64,000 nt of DNA, taken from contig NZ_CP021376.1 of assembly GCF_002157875.1 (NCBI RefSeq), positions 2,516,001 through 2,580,000 of the forward strand. The letters run 5' to 3'. The stretch comes from Oceanisphaera avium (GTDB lineage: Bacteria; Pseudomonadota; Gammaproteobacteria; Enterobacterales; Aeromonadaceae). Shown here one piece after another: positions 45,503 to 55,665 of the stretch (the first letter of the stretch is position 1; each line of letters opens with the position of its first letter). A program made the translations under genes and the position numbers. The notes under the pieces were generated by a model, which worked only from the letters and a program-made list of their open reading frames with translations, ran no database searches and was not told where the DNA came from.

Positions 45503-45529
45503 AATTGAGGAGCACTTTGCTCCTCAATT
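45503..45529. terminator. Hairpin between PCuAC and CoA-binding genes
   Basis: An 11-bp perfect stem AATTGAGGAGC/GCTCCTCAATT around ACTTT lies in the convergent gap. It is stable but has little T tract. Confidence 0.65.
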
Positions 45530-45545
45530 ATGTTCGTGGAGCGGA

Positions 45546-45986
45546 TTAGTTAAGGGCGGCCTTAAGTTGCTGGTGCGCTTTTTTAATACAAAGATCTTCT
45601 ACATAATCCAGCTCTGCTTCGTGAGCGATATCGGCGGCGGCTTGGCACACCACTCCCTCTTGTAACCATAAACACTGAGTATCAAGCTCCAAGGCTTGCT
45701 CAGCAAGCTGCGCGGCAAATTCCCCACGGCGAAAGACATTCACCAAATCAATATCTTGCTCGAGCTCGTCTAATTCAGCAACACAGGTTTGGCCTAAGAT
45801 GATTGCGCCTGCTAACTGAGGGTTAACCGGGTGCACCACAAAGCCGTGTTGTAATAAATACTCCATCACCTGATAGCTTGCTCGCTCTGGGCGGTTAGAG
45901 GCACCTACCAGCGCTATGGTGCGCGTTTTGGCTAAAATACCTGCTAAGCGCGCTTGTTCAACTTGATCCGTTATATATTCCACCAT
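45546..45986 (-). CDS. CoA-binding domain protein YccU-like
   Basis: A 146-residue Rossmann-fold protein of the CoA-binding family (E. coli YccU, 137 residues). The nucleotide loop is TIALVGASNRPERASYQVM, followed by VHPVNPQL, VNVFRR and LWLQEGV. It resembles the first domain of succinyl-CoA synthetase alpha but lacks the catalytic part, so it may bind CoA as a sensor. Function not established. Transcribed alone, convergent with PCuAC. Confidence 0.85.
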   Translation of the reverse strand: MVEYITDQVEQARLAGILAKTRTIALVGASNRPERASYQVMEYLLQHGFVVHPVNPQLAGAIILGQTCVAELDELEQDIDLVNVFRRGEFAAQLAEQALELDTQCLWLQEGVVCQAAADIAHEAELDYVEDLCIKKAHQQLKAALN

Positions 45987-46141
45987 TATAAACCTTTATT
46001 TTCCATGTGATTAAACTTAGCAATTCACGCATTAGCTGAATGCCTATTATCGTTCACGCACCAAAAAGTGCGGCTAGCGCTTATTTGTAAATTTGTTATT
46101 TGAGCTCGCGCTTATATAAGCGCAGACTTTGGCCTGCATTA

Positions 46142-46573
46142 TTAAGTTAAGTTAGCTAGCCAAGCTTGTAACTGTCCCTCAGACAGCGCCCCTGATTGTC
46201 TAGCAACTTCTTTACCTTGCACAAACGCGATTAAAGTAGGGATAGAGCGAATGGCCCACTGTGTCGCGGTGCTGGAATGCGCTTGTGTATCTAATTTGGC
46301 AAAGCGAAACTGGCCTGCAAACTGGCTGGCGACTTTTTCAAAGGTGGGCGCCATCTGTAGGCAAGGGCCACACCAAGGTGCCCAAAAATCGACAATTAAG
46401 GGCAGTGTTTCATGAGCGTGTAAACGCGAGAGCTGGCTTGCGTTTAATTCAAGTGGTGCGAGCGGTAATAGGCTGGCTTGGCATTTCCCACAGGTAGGGG
46501 AATGGTGGAGCCGCGCGCTAGGCACGCGATTTTTAGCCTGACAAGCCGGACAGATAATAAAAGTATCCGCCAT
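46142..46573 (-). CDS. trxC: Thioredoxin 2 (TrxC)
   Basis: A 143-residue cytoplasmic thioredoxin with an N-terminal zinc finger: Cys8, Cys11, Cys28 and Cys31. The active site is W67-C68-G-P-C71, with the cis-Pro segment SIPTLIAF. It reduces protein disulfides and resists oxidation because of the zinc domain. It follows hslJ by two bases, so the two are probably co-transcribed. Confidence 0.93.
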   Translation of the reverse strand: MADTFIICPACQAKNRVPSARLHHSPTCGKCQASLLPLAPLELNASQLSRLHAHETLPLIVDFWAPWCGPCLQMAPTFEKVASQFAGQFRFAKLDTQAHSSTATQWAIRSIPTLIAFVQGKEVARQSGALSEGQLQAWLANLT

Positions 46574-46575
46574 GG

Positions 46576-46983
46576 CTACATCCAGTCTGCCAAGGTATAA
46601 GTAAGCGTATGCTGCTCGCCAATCAGCTCGAGCTGTTCACCCTTATTATTAATTTTTGCTCCTGTCCCTAAGGTAGTTAAGACGGCTTGCTCTATGGCTT
46701 GCTCTTCAGGAGCGCAGAGCATTTTGGTATTGGCGAGTGGATCGGCGAGCAGACGATTATTTTCAATGGTAGCACTGCCAAAAAAGCGATTACAACCGGC
46801 TAAGCCGTTAATGGTTAAATGCTCCGCTATTTCTAAGTCAGACTTAATATTGGTGTCGATAGCTTCTCCATCAATGGCACTTAAGTTCCAATGATGATGC
46901 ATCAAGTTAGAATCAACGGTGCTGGGCCCACTGCTACAGGCGGTGAGTAACAGCGCGCTGGCACTTAAGATGGCGATTTTCAT
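46576..46983 (-). CDS. hslJ: META-domain lipoprotein HslJ-like
   Basis: A 135-residue lipoprotein. The signal peptide MKIAILSASALLLTACSSG has the lipobox LTAC. The META domain follows, with the conserved NGLAGCNRFFGSATIENNRL and a second Cys in TKMLCAPEEQAIEQ (the two probably form a disulfide). E. coli HslJ is linked to heat and novobiocin resistance; the precise role is unknown. The ATG at 46983 follows AGGAG. The frame upstream to 47034 is not used. Confidence 0.85.
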   Translation of the reverse strand: MKIAILSASALLLTACSSGPSTVDSNLMHHHWNLSAIDGEAIDTNIKSDLEIAEHLTINGLAGCNRFFGSATIENNRLLADPLANTKMLCAPEEQAIEQAVLTTLGTGAKINNKGEQLELIGEQHTLTYTLADWM

Positions 46984-47266
46984 AACGGCTCCTAGTCTTG
47001 TTATTTGGCTAAGGGTGAGTAATACGAGACTCACTGCTTTTAAGATATGAGAATAGTGAACAGCCCGCGCCGACTTTTCAAGCGCCGCGCCGAGCTATTG
47101 CTATATTTGTCTGGGAATGCGCTAAAAGGGCTTGCTTCTCTTAAGCTCAGCCGTGCAGGTGTTATAAAAACGGATAATGAGCGCAAACTACCATTTTGTG
47201 TAGGCGTTAGCGGCTATGCTCAGACTCAAATGTGATAATAGACGAAGAATGACCGAAGGAGAAAGC

Positions 47267-47953
47267 ATGCAGGTGAGTATCTTAACTGGGCGGGCGAGCG
47301 CGCTGACTCAGGATATGGAAAGTGCTATCGATAAAAAGCCTATTACCCGTGCGCAATTTTGTGATGTTACGGGACTGGTGGAAGACACCCAAGTTTCCAC
47401 TCCTTTTCATGGTGGCGTGGAGCGGGCGCTCCATTATTATCCTTATGAGCACTATGTAAGTTGGTTGGCTTGGTTTCAAGGCATGGGGCTAAACAGCGCC
47501 TTGAGGTTATTGAGTGCGGGTGGGTTTGGTGAAAATATATCAGGGGAAGGATTAACCGAAGCCGAGGCTTGTATTGGTGATATTTATCAATTAGATGAGG
47601 CGGTGGTGCAAATTAGTCAGCCGCGCTCACCTTGTTATAAGCTAAACGCGCGCTTTGGTTATGAGTTTTTTTCGGTACTGGTACAAGCCAATGGCCGCAC
47701 GGGTTGGCTGTTGCGAGTACTTCATCCTGGGCAGGTTAATCCCCAAGCCGAGCTAACCTTGCTTGAACGCCCCCATCCTACTATGAGTGTTAAGCGTGCT
47801 AGCGATATTGTTTATAACTTAGCCTATTGTGCGAATAATTTACGTGAGCTCGCCGCGCTTAAAGCGTTATCGCCGAGCTGGCGTAATAAAGCTGAGGAGT
47901 ATTTAGCCGCCGGTCAAGTTGTTGACTGGCGAAAGCGCTTACTTGGGCCTTAA
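47267..47953 (+). CDS. yiiM: MOSC domain protein YiiM
   Basis: A 228-residue cytoplasmic MOSC protein (E. coli YiiM is 224). The MOSC core holds GGVERALHYYPYEHY, FGENISGEGLTE, QISQPRSPCYKLNARFG (the Mo-cofactor sulfur-transfer Cys) and GWLLRVLHPG. YiiM is a molybdenum enzyme that reduces N-hydroxylated bases such as 6-N-hydroxylaminopurine. The ATG at 47267 follows GAAGGAG; earlier in-frame starts to 47216 are not used. Confidence 0.88.
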   Translation: MQVSILTGRASALTQDMESAIDKKPITRAQFCDVTGLVEDTQVSTPFHGGVERALHYYPYEHYVSWLAWFQGMGLNSALRLLSAGGFGENISGEGLTEAEACIGDIYQLDEAVVQISQPRSPCYKLNARFGYEFFSVLVQANGRTGWLLRVLHPGQVNPQAELTLLERPHPTMSVKRASDIVYNLAYCANNLRELAALKALSPSWRNKAEEYLAAGQVVDWRKRLLGP

Positions 47954-47984
47954 CTTCATGCTAAAAACCGCGAGGCTCAGGGTT

Positions 47985-48200
47985 TTATTCGTTGACTGTG
48001 ACTTGTTGTTTTTGAAAGCGGACTACTTGCCCCGCCAGAATTTTGCAGCGCTTGCGAAGCTCTACCTGTCCGTCTACTGTCACCAGGCCAACATCGATCA
48101 CCTCTTTAGCCATGGCTCCCGACTCGCACCAACCCAAGACTTTCAGTAAGTTATGTAAAGGGATAAAAGGGCGGCCTTCTAAGCTAAATGTTTCATTCAT
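47985..48200 (-). CDS. ybcJ: S4-domain RNA-binding protein YbcJ
   Basis: A 71-residue protein consisting of a single S4 RNA-binding domain, matching E. coli YbcJ (70 residues): LLKVLGWCESGAMAKEVI, then VDGQVELRKRCKILAGQVV. It presumably binds structured RNA or ribosomes; no catalytic part. It is convergent with yiiM, only 31 bp apart. Confidence 0.87.
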   Translation of the reverse strand: MNETFSLEGRPFIPLHNLLKVLGWCESGAMAKEVIDVGLVTVDGQVELRKRCKILAGQVVRFQKQQVTVNE

Positions 48201-48561
48201 GAACTGTCACCTTATATAAAAGCAAATATGCCAGGGTAAAATAGGGCCTTTATAGTAACATTGTCGAGTGCTCTGCTGGCAGCGATGAATGCACAAGATT
48301 TGTGTATTAGTTCTTTGTTATTTACCCACAGATTAGGCATTATTAATAGACTCATGTTTGGCCTGTGCTGAGCGTCAGCCTAGACTAACTCAGACTCATC
48401 ACTCGCCCCCTTCGGGTTTCGCCCCTATTGGCTCTTAAGGTGACTGGTATTTGCCAGCTGCCAAATAAAGGCTGCCAATAGCGGTTATAAGTCTGGATGT
48501 CGGTATCTCGAGTAATTTAAAGCTTGGGGCCGTTATATTTGCGTTATAAATAGAGGTGTTT
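48201..48561. other. Divergent intergenic region, no gene
   Basis: About 360 bp between ybcJ and the aminotransferase gene. A TATAAA box lies about 20 bp before the aminotransferase start. I see no RNA gene, terminator or ORF. Confidence 0.5.
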
Positions 48562-49695
48562 ATGTCCGGATTGTTGCCCCATGTTGACCCAGAGGGTCTG
48601 CGGGAATTTTCAGTGGTTTATACCGACCGCTCCCTTAATCATATGTCGGTGCGCTTTCAGCAAGTGATGCGAGATATTTCCTCGGCGCTAAAGGAGATTT
48701 ACCAAGCGTCGTCGGTTGCAGTGATCCCTGGCAGTGGCACCTTTGGCATGGAAGCGGTAGCTCGCCAATTTGCGACTCACCAAGACTGTCTTATTATTCG
48801 TAATGGTTGGTTTAGCTATCGCTGGAGCCAGATTTTTGCAGCAGACAAGATTCCTGCCTCAGAAACCGTCTTGCTGGCGCGGGCTATTGAAGATGGCCCG
48901 CAAGCCGCCTTTGCCCCCGCGCCCATAGAGGAAGTGGTGGCGACTATTCAAAAAAATAAGCCTGCGCTAGTGATTGCTGCTCATGTAGAAACGGCAGCGG
49001 GCATGATATTGCCCGACGATTATTTACAAGCGGTGAGCCAAGCCACTCACGAAGTGGGCGGCTTGTTTGTATTGGACTGCATTGCCTCTGGCGCCACTTG
49101 GGTTGATATGAAAGCCTGTGGAGTCGACGTGTTACTGAGTGCCCCCCAAAAAGGCTGGAGTAGCGCTCCCTGTTGTGGCTTAGTTATGCTCAGTGAGCGG
49201 GCTCGTGCTAAAGCAGAGCAAACGCAAAGCACCAGTTTTGCCTGTGATCTTAAACAATGGCTTAAGGTCATGGAGGCCTATGAGCAGGGTAATCACGCTT
49301 ATTACACCACCTTGCCCACCGATGCCTTGGCTCAATTTCGCGATACCATTAAGGAAACGGCCAGCCTTGGCTTTGAACAGATGAAGTTGCGCCAACAACA
49401 ATTGGGTACACAGGTAAGAGCTGTGTTGGCTAAGCGAGGCATTAAAAGCTTAGCGGCAGAAGGCTTTGCCGCGCCCAGTGTGGTGGTGTGCTACACCCAA
49501 GATGGTGCTATCAATAATGGCGCTAAGTTTAAAGAACAAGGACTACAAATTGCTGCCGGTGTGCCTTTGCAATGTGATGAACCTGCAGACTTTAAAACTT
49601 TTCGCGTCGGCTTATTTGGCTTAGAAAAACTGCAAGATGTGGCGGCGACCGTAGCTACTTTTGAACAAGCATTGGATAAGGTATTAGCTTCCTAA
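48562..49695 (+). CDS. Class V aminotransferase (serine/alanine-glyoxylate type)
   Basis: A 377-residue PLP enzyme of fold type I. The PLP lysine is Lys197 in SAPQKGWSSAP. Other conserved segments are PGSGTFGMEAVARQF, HVETAAGMILP and LDCIASGATW. It likely transfers amino groups among alanine, serine, glyoxylate and pyruvate; the acceptor is not decided by sequence. The ATG at 48562 follows AGAGGT; the GTG at 48556 is less likely. A hairpin follows and separates it from yeiP. Confidence 0.86.
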   Translation: MSGLLPHVDPEGLREFSVVYTDRSLNHMSVRFQQVMRDISSALKEIYQASSVAVIPGSGTFGMEAVARQFATHQDCLIIRNGWFSYRWSQIFAADKIPASETVLLARAIEDGPQAAFAPAPIEEVVATIQKNKPALVIAAHVETAAGMILPDDYLQAVSQATHEVGGLFVLDCIASGATWVDMKACGVDVLLSAPQKGWSSAPCCGLVMLSERARAKAEQTQSTSFACDLKQWLKVMEAYEQGNHAYYTTLPTDALAQFRDTIKETASLGFEQMKLRQQQLGTQVRAVLAKRGIKSLAAEGFAAPSVVVCYTQDGAINNGAKFKEQGLQIAAGVPLQCDEPADFKTFRVGLFGLEKLQDVAATVATFEQALDKVLAS

Positions 49696-49718
49696 CGCAG
49701 AGCTAGAAGCAGTGATAT

Positions 49719-49740
49719 TAGGCCACCTTACGGTGGCCTA
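49719..49740 (+). terminator. Terminator after the aminotransferase gene
   Basis: The stem TAGGCCACC/GGTGGCCTA with a TTAC loop lies 24 bp past the stop. Downstream is AT-rich (ATAATT) rather than a pure T run. Confidence 0.65.
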
Positions 49741-49832
49741 ATAATTGATAAGCGTGCTAGTGCTCGCGCAAATGCATGGGCTTGGCTAAGATGCACTCTT
49801 ATCTTAATGGTAAGTGGGCGTTGGAGACGGAT

Positions 49833-50402
49833 ATGGCAAAGGCAAGTGACATTAAAAAAGGCGTAGTAGTAGAGCTCGACGGGAAACTATTGATGGTCCG
49901 TGATATCGATATCCAAACTCCCAGTGCGCGAGGCGGCGCCACCTTATATAAGATGCGCTTTAATGACTTAAAAAGCGGTCATAAAGTGGAAGAGCGCTTT
50001 AAAGGCGATGAGCAACTTAATCTGATTGAGCTGGGGCGCCGCTCAGTGGTGTTATCTTATATTGATGGCGAGGAGCATATCTTTATGGATACTGAAGATT
50101 TTAGCCAGTATCCCATTCGCAGCCTTGATATTGCTGATGAGCTGCTATTTATCGATGAAAGTACCACCGGTATCCAAGCGTTATTAGTTGATGGCCATAT
50201 TATTGGCCTTGAGCCGCCGCAAACCGTAGAAATGGAAATTATTGATACTGCGCCGGAATTAAAAGGAGCCTCTGCTTCGGCACGCACTAAACCGGCGACC
50301 TTTGCCTCTGGGCTGACCATTCAAGTTCCTGAATACCTAGAGATAGGTGATAAAGTGCGTATTCACACTACAGATAAACGTTATGTGAGCCGCGCCGATT
50401 AA
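49833..50402 (+). CDS. yeiP: Elongation factor P-like protein YeiP
   Basis: A 189-residue EF-P paralogue (three OB/KOW-type domains; E. coli YeiP is 190). It starts [20 protein letters not shown], with the [13 protein letters not shown] loop in place of the EF-P lysine tip. The C-terminal domain ends [20 protein letters not shown]. The role is rescue of ribosome stalling on certain peptide motifs. The ATG at 49833 follows GGAG; the frame upstream to 49776 is not used. Confidence 0.92.
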   Translation: MAKASDIKKGVVVELDGKLLMVRDIDIQTPSARGGATLYKMRFNDLKSGHKVEERFKGDEQLNLIELGRRSVVLSYIDGEEHIFMDTEDFSQYPIRSLDIADELLFIDESTTGIQALLVDGHIIGLEPPQTVEMEIIDTAPELKGASASARTKPATFASGLTIQVPEYLEIGDKVRIHTTDKRYVSRAD

Positions 50403-50437
50403 GTGATGGTGTTTAAAATTATAATGAAAAGGGTGTT

Positions 50438-51274
50438 ATGGCAAAGATACGGCTACTGGCCAATTTAAATTGCGATCATGTTTTGCTGCTAAATGACGCT
50501 TTGGCGCCGGGTGGGCGTATCTTATATCAAGACCAAGGGCGGCGTTTAGGCGGTGGCGGGGCTAATACCGGAATCGGGTTATTATGGGCCGGCCATGAGG
50601 TGCGGGTGTTATCTAGAGTCGGGCAAGATGCAACCGGTGAGTGGATTTTAAATACTGCCCAAGAATTAGGTCTAGATGTAAGTGAAGTGGAGCAATTTTG
50701 TGGTGCCACAGGTGAGCTCTTAGTCTTGGTTGATAATCAAGGTGAGCGCACTATCTTGCGCCAAGCAACGCCCTCTTGCTTACCCAGCCCCTTGCCTTCA
50801 ACGGCACTGGATTGTTTATATGTTAACTATCAAGGTGAGGCAGTGGGTGAGTATATGGCAGACATGCTCAGCCAGACTTTAGTGGTTAGCCAATATCCTA
50901 AAGATAACACTTGGCTAAGGCCGTGCCATATCATGATAGCGTCTGCGGCGGATATTAGCGCGCAACATCAAGACCTGTGGCATCATGCTCGCACCTTAGC
51001 GGGCGACAGCTTAGCGTGGTTAGTGGTCACCCACGGTGAGCAAGGGGCAGAAGCCTTTTCCGCCACCCAACATTTGCGAGTGCCAGCACCTGATGTTGCT
51101 GTCATTGATGCTACTGGCGCAGGTGATACCTTTGCGGCCGGCCTTATTCATGGCTTATTAAATGCCTTGCCCATGGCCAGTGCCCTTAACCAAGCCAGTC
51201 AGTGGGCGGCCTATGCGCTATCCTCTTCAAGCTCTATCCCCTGTACGCGTCTTAAAGACTACCTTAAGCAATAA
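50438..51274 (+). CDS. PfkB-family sugar/nucleoside kinase
   Basis: A 278-residue ribokinase-like kinase. The N-terminal GGGGANTGIGLLWAGHEV holds the sugar-binding part (PfkB signature 1) and DATGAGDTFAAGLIHGL the ATP/catalytic part (Asp general base). The substrate is unknown. It is shorter than typical ribokinase (about 305). It lies 35 bp downstream of yeiP in the same direction. The Shine-Dalgarno AAAGGG is modest. Confidence 0.85.
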   Translation: MAKIRLLANLNCDHVLLLNDALAPGGRILYQDQGRRLGGGGANTGIGLLWAGHEVRVLSRVGQDATGEWILNTAQELGLDVSEVEQFCGATGELLVLVDNQGERTILRQATPSCLPSPLPSTALDCLYVNYQGEAVGEYMADMLSQTLVVSQYPKDNTWLRPCHIMIASAADISAQHQDLWHHARTLAGDSLAWLVVTHGEQGAEAFSATQHLRVPAPDVAVIDATGAGDTFAAGLIHGLLNALPMASALNQASQWAAYALSSSSSIPCTRLKDYLKQ

Positions 51275-51330
51275 CTTGAGCTATCACTGCTTCGCTACTA
51301 AGTGGCGCCACTTTTGCCTTTGGGAAAACT

Positions 51331-51570
51331 ATGTTGAATAACAGTGTCATTCTTTCAATTATTAATCAAAGCTGGCGCTGGTCGGTATTTTTAATGTTTC
51401 CCTTATTACTTGTGGCCTATGTAGAGCTCACTGGAGTGAGCTTTGCTCAGCTAGATGAAGGAACTAATCAGCACAAATGGGTGATCATGCTAGGTTATTT
51501 GTTATATGTCTTAGTGTGGCTAAAGTTGAATCGCCACGTTAAAGCGCATCTTGAACAGCGTAGCCGTTAA
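51331..51570 (+). CDS. Small two-helix membrane protein
   Basis: A 79-residue protein with two hydrophobic segments (about 17-36 and 50-65) and a charged C-terminus (NRHVKAHLEQRSR). I do not recognise the family. Its TAA stop overlaps the rmuC ATG by one base, so it is translated with rmuC. Expression as a real protein is likely because of that coupling and its position, but the function is unknown. Confidence 0.6.
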   Translation: MLNNSVILSIINQSWRWSVFLMFPLLLVAYVELTGVSFAQLDEGTNQHKWVIMLGYLLYVLVWLKLNRHVKAHLEQRSR

Positions 51571-52931
51571 TGATGTCACTTCTTTTACTTTATTGGCCCT
51601 ACTTATTAATGCTAGCTGCATTGCTTATGGGCGCGGCTTTAACTCGTCTGATATTAAGTACTCGTCTGCAGTTGCTCGTCCAACAAGTGCAACAAGGTCA
51701 GCAGCGGCTACAAGAGAAACACCAAGACTTAGAAAGCGCGCGCTATAAGCTGGAGCAACAGCAACAGCTGCTATTAAAGATGAACGGTCGCTTGAAGGAG
51801 TACGAAACGCTACTGCGCCAAGAGCGCCAGTGGGCGGCAGATAAACAAGCAGAAGTTAGCGCCAATGACGCGCGCGTAGCCCAACAGTTTGAAAATTTAG
51901 CACAACGGATTTTTGAACAAAAAACTCATAATTTTCGAGAGCTAAATCAGCATAGTCTAGATGGTCTACTCACCCCCCTACGAGAGCAATTAGAAGGCTT
52001 TAGACGCAACATTCAAGAAACCTACGCCGATGAAAGCCGCCAACGCCACAGTTTAAAGTTTGAAATTGAGCGCCTAGCTGAGTTAAATCAGCAGATGAGT
52101 GCTGATACCTTGGCGCTCACCCGCGCCTTAAAAGGTGACAGCAAGCAACAAGGAAACTGGGGGGAAGTGGTGTTAGCGCGAGTGCTTTCTGAGTCTGGTT
52201 TGCGCGAAGGCCATGAATACAGTACTCAGCTAAGCCTTAATAATGCCCAAGGCAAACGTTATCAGCCCGATGTGGTAGTGCACTTACCCCAAAACAAAGA
52301 CATTATAATCGATGCCAAAGTCTCTCTCACCGCTTATGAGCGCTACTTTAATGGCGAAGAGGCGGGCGCTCGCGAGCAGGCGTTGCGCGAGCATGTTAAT
52401 TCGGTGCGCGGTCATATTAGAGAGCTAGGCCGCAAAGATTATCAACAACTGCAAGGTGTGCGCACTCTGGATTATGTGCTGATGTTTGTGGCGGTAGAGC
52501 CGGCTTTTCTACTCGCCGTTGAAGCCGAGCCGGCATTAGTAAAATACGGTTTAGATAATAATATTTTATTAGTCAGCCCCACTAACTTATTAGTGGCCTT
52601 GCGCACCATCGAAAACTTATGGCGCGTGGAGCGCCAAAACCAAAATGCCCGTAAAATTGCCGAATCTGCAGGTAAGATTTATGAAAAGCTACGCTCTTTT
52701 ACCGAAGATATGGAAGCCGTCGGGCACTCGTTACATAAAGCAGAAGACAGTTATCAGCGCGCCATGAAAAAGCTGAGTACGGGGCGCGGTAATTTAATTC
52801 GCCAAGCGGAAGCCTTTCGCGAGTTGGGCGTAGAGGTGACTAAACCGCTGCCTGAGCATTTGCGAGACTCGCCAGACCAAGAGGCGCGCTTGCCAGAGAC
52901 TGCCACTGACTCTCAAGCAGCTAAAGATTAA
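51570..52931 (+). CDS. rmuC: DNA recombination protein RmuC
   Basis: A 453-residue protein that limits inverted-repeat-stimulated rearrangements. A single N-terminal membrane helix (about 4-24) is followed by a long coiled coil (30-110) and the RmuC domain with a PD-(D/E)XK-like nuclease core: GNWGEVVLARVLSESGLREG, YQPDVVVHLP and IIIDAKVSLTAYERYF. It is coupled to the small membrane protein upstream. The C-terminal 30 residues are acidic and low in complexity. Confidence 0.92.
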   Translation: MMSLLLLYWPYLLMLAALLMGAALTRLILSTRLQLLVQQVQQGQQRLQEKHQDLESARYKLEQQQQLLLKMNGRLKEYETLLRQERQWAADKQAEVSANDARVAQQFENLAQRIFEQKTHNFRELNQHSLDGLLTPLREQLEGFRRNIQETYADESRQRHSLKFEIERLAELNQQMSADTLALTRALKGDSKQQGNWGEVVLARVLSESGLREGHEYSTQLSLNNAQGKRYQPDVVVHLPQNKDIIIDAKVSLTAYERYFNGEEAGAREQALREHVNSVRGHIRELGRKDYQQLQGVRTLDYVLMFVAVEPAFLLAVEAEPALVKYGLDNNILLVSPTNLLVALRTIENLWRVERQNQNARKIAESAGKIYEKLRSFTEDMEAVGHSLHKAEDSYQRAMKKLSTGRGNLIRQAEAFRELGVEVTKPLPEHLRDSPDQEARLPETATDSQAAKD

Positions 52932-52971
52932 AAAAGCATGTAAAGGGAATGGGGAAGTGAATAGCCTAAAT

Positions 52972-54348
52972 TTATAAGAAGAATGGGCTAGGCTGAAATA
53001 AGCGCTCCACCTCAGGGATAAATTTCTTATCTACCAGAAATAAAATAACATGATCGTTTTGCTCAATTACCGTTTGGTTATGGCCAATAATCACTTCATC
53101 TTTTCTAACGATGGCGCCAATGGTAGTGCCAGGTGGTAACTTAAGCTCACCTACTTGGCGACCCACTACTTTAGAGGTGGCGCTATCGCCATGGGCTATG
53201 GCTTCAATGGCCTCTGCTGCTCCGCGGCGCAACGAGTGCACATTAACGATATCGGCTTTACGCACATGCGTGAGTAGGGCAGAAATAGTCGCTTGTTGAG
53301 GAGATATAGCCACATCTATGCTGCCACCTTGTACTAAGTCTACATAGGCACTGCGCTGAATTAATACCATGGTTTTCTTAGCACCCAGTTTTTTTGCCAA
53401 CATGGCCGACATTATATTGGCTTCATCTTGGTTAGTGACGGCAATAAATACATCAATTTGCTCTATATGCTCTTCAAGCAATAACTCTTGATCGGCGGCA
53501 TCGCCACAAAAAACAATGGTGTTCTCTAATTGCTCCGAGAGTTGTTCGGCTCTCTTAAAGCTATGCTCAATAAGCTTAACGGAGTAATTTTTTTCTAAGC
53601 GTTTGGCCAACCCTGAACCCACGTGGCCACCGCCCACAATCATGATCCGTTTATAATCACTTTCTAAGCGCTGTAACTCCGACATGACCGCACGAATATG
53701 GCCACTGGCTGCCACAAAAAACACTTCATCATCGGCTTCAATGATAGTAGTGCCTTGAGGGCGAATGGGGCGGTCTTGGCGAAAAATGGCCGCGACTCGA
53801 GTATCTATGCCTGGCATATGGTCGCGCAAGCTAGAGAGGGCATTACCCACTAACGGCCCCCCGTAGTAAGCTTTAATCGCCACTAAGCCTACCTTGCCTT
53901 GAGCAAAATCCACTACTTGCAGCGCTCCAGGATATTGGATTAGGCGATAAATATAATCTGTCACTAATTGCTCGGGGGCAATGAGGTTATCTACTGGCAG
54001 CGCTTCATTAAGAAATAAGCGCTCGCGCTCGGCTAAAAACTCTGGCGAGCGAATACGCGCTATTTTATTGGGGGTATTAAATAGTGAGAAAGCCACTTGG
54101 CAAGCGATCATATTTGTTTCATCGCTACTGGTTACCGCTACCAACAAGTCTGCATCTTGAGCACCCGCATCGCGTAACACACTCGGATAAGAGCCGTGGC
54201 CATTAATGACGCGCAAGTCGAACTTATCCTGTAACTCGCGCAGGCGCTCGGCATGGGTGTCGACTACCGTAATGTCATTGTTTTCACTGACCAGAATTTC
54301 AGCGAGAGTACCGCCCACTTGGCCCGCACCTAAGATAATGATTTTCAT
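52972..54348 (-). CDS. trkA: Trk potassium uptake regulatory subunit TrkA
   Basis: A 458-residue cytoplasmic protein with two repeats of a Rossmann RCK-N and TrkA-C domain. NAD-binding motifs are [14 protein letters not shown] (residues 7-20) and [17 protein letters not shown] (about 234). It binds NAD(H)/ATP and gates the TrkH/TrkG potassium channel. Overlaps rsmB by four bases (ATGA). Last gene of def-fmt-rsmB-trkA, the same order as in E. coli. Confidence 0.95.
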   Translation of the reverse strand: MKIIILGAGQVGGTLAEILVSENNDITVVDTHAERLRELQDKFDLRVINGHGSYPSVLRDAGAQDADLLVAVTSSDETNMIACQVAFSLFNTPNKIARIRSPEFLAERERLFLNEALPVDNLIAPEQLVTDYIYRLIQYPGALQVVDFAQGKVGLVAIKAYYGGPLVGNALSSLRDHMPGIDTRVAAIFRQDRPIRPQGTTIIEADDEVFFVAASGHIRAVMSELQRLESDYKRIMIVGGGHVGSGLAKRLEKNYSVKLIEHSFKRAEQLSEQLENTIVFCGDAADQELLLEEHIEQIDVFIAVTNQDEANIMSAMLAKKLGAKKTMVLIQRSAYVDLVQGGSIDVAISPQQATISALLTHVRKADIVNVHSLRRGAAEAIEAIAHGDSATSKVVGRQVGELKLPPGTTIGAIVRKDEVIIGHNQTVIEQNDHVILFLVDKKFIPEVERLFQPSPFFL

Positions 54349-55640
54349 GCCAGCTTTCTTAATTTGGCATAATAAAAGCCATCACCTTGCTCAGCCATGG
54401 GCAAAATTTGCCAGCCAGGCTGAGTCGGGGTGTCTTCGTCATGCAAAGCAACATGCTGCGCATCTGGGGTGCGGCTTAAAAAAGCGATAATTTGCTCACA
54501 GTTCTCATCAGGTAAAATCGAGCAAGTGGCATATAACAGCGTGCCACCGGGCGCCAGCTTTAACCAAAGGGCATCTAAGATGTGCGCCTGTAATGTGGCT
54601 AACTGGGCGATATCTTCGGCGCGCCGCAACCACTTAATATCAGGATGACGGCGGATCACTCCAGTGGCGGAGCAAGGCGCATCCAGCAAAATGCGGTCGA
54701 AATTCTCGCCATGCCACCATGTGTCAGGCTGTGCAGCGTCCGCCTCAATCACGGTGGCCACTAAATTCATGCGCTCTAAGTTTTGCTCTACTCGTTTTAG
54801 GCGCTCCCCATCCAAGTCAACGGCGACTAACTGTTTAACATTAGGCTGGCGCTCTAAAATGTGTGCAGTTTTGCCTCCTGGCGCTGCACAGGCATCCAAT
54901 ACCAGCTCGCCGGCTTGGGCGTCTAACAATTGGGCGGCTAACTGGGCCGAGGCATCTTGGACCGAGCTGGCCCCTTGCTCAAAACCAGGCAAGAGCGCCA
55001 CATCCATGGGGCGGGCTAAGCGCAGCGCACTGTCTGCGATGGCATCCGGCGTGGCATTAATTTCGGCGTCAGCCAATAACGCTAAGTATTGCTCTCGGCT
55101 ATGCTGATGTTGATTAACGCGGATCCACATAGGAGGATGCTGGTTATTTTCTTCTAAAATACCTTGCCACTGGTTGGGATAGGCTTTTTGTAGGCGTTTA
55201 ACTAACCAGTTGGGATGAGCTAAGCGCAGTTGAGGGAGCGCATCAACCTTAGCCGTGAGTGCCTCTTGTTGGCGCTGTACGTTGCGTAATATGCCATTGA
55301 CCATGCCTTTAAATGGTTCAGCTTTAAGTAATTTACAAGCGGCCACGGTTTCGGCTAATGCGGCATGAGCAGGAATGCGCGTATAAAGTAACTGATAGAT
55401 ACCGACGATCAGTAAGCTATGCACTACCTTATATTTGCCTTTAAGTGGCTTTTCTACCAATTGCTTGGCCATCGCATCGAGACGGCTATACCAACGCAAG
55501 CTGCCAAAGCAGAGCTCTTGTAAAAGCGCACGATCTTTCGCCGCCACTTCTTGCTGATAGCGAGGCAAAAGGCCTGATAAAGACTGCCCTTGGTTAAGCA
55601 CCTGGTGAATAATATTAGCGGCTGCGGCACGGGTTTTCAT
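54345..55640 (-). CDS. rsmB: 16S rRNA m5C967 methyltransferase RsmB
   Basis: A 431-residue SAM-dependent enzyme. The N-terminal NusB-like RNA-binding domain (about 1-140) includes [16 protein letters not shown]. The Rossmann methyltransferase domain has [16 protein letters not shown] (SAM), [18 protein letters not shown] and [15 protein letters not shown], giving the two catalytic cysteines. It methylates C967 of 16S rRNA. The ATG at 55640 ([10 protein letters not shown]) matches the usual N-terminus; the upstream frame to 55709 is not used. Confidence 0.94.
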   Translation of the reverse strand: MKTRAAAANIIHQVLNQGQSLSGLLPRYQQEVAAKDRALLQELCFGSLRWYSRLDAMAKQLVEKPLKGKYKVVHSLLIVGIYQLLYTRIPAHAALAETVAACKLLKAEPFKGMVNGILRNVQRQQEALTAKVDALPQLRLAHPNWLVKRLQKAYPNQWQGILEENNQHPPMWIRVNQHQHSREQYLALLADAEINATPDAIADSALRLARPMDVALLPGFEQGASSVQDASAQLAAQLLDAQAGELVLDACAAPGGKTAHILERQPNVKQLVAVDLDGERLKRVEQNLERMNLVATVIEADAAQPDTWWHGENFDRILLDAPCSATGVIRRHPDIKWLRRAEDIAQLATLQAHILDALWLKLAPGGTLLYATCSILPDENCEQIIAFLSRTPDAQHVALHDEDTPTQPGWQILPMAEQGDGFYYAKLRKLA

Positions 55641-55665
55641 AAAATTACTCTTTAGTATTGAGAGA

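Noticed and set aside
47047..47235. 62-codon frame upstream of yiiM
   Set aside because: No ribosome site, basic random-looking product, lies in the promoter region of yiiM and hslJ.
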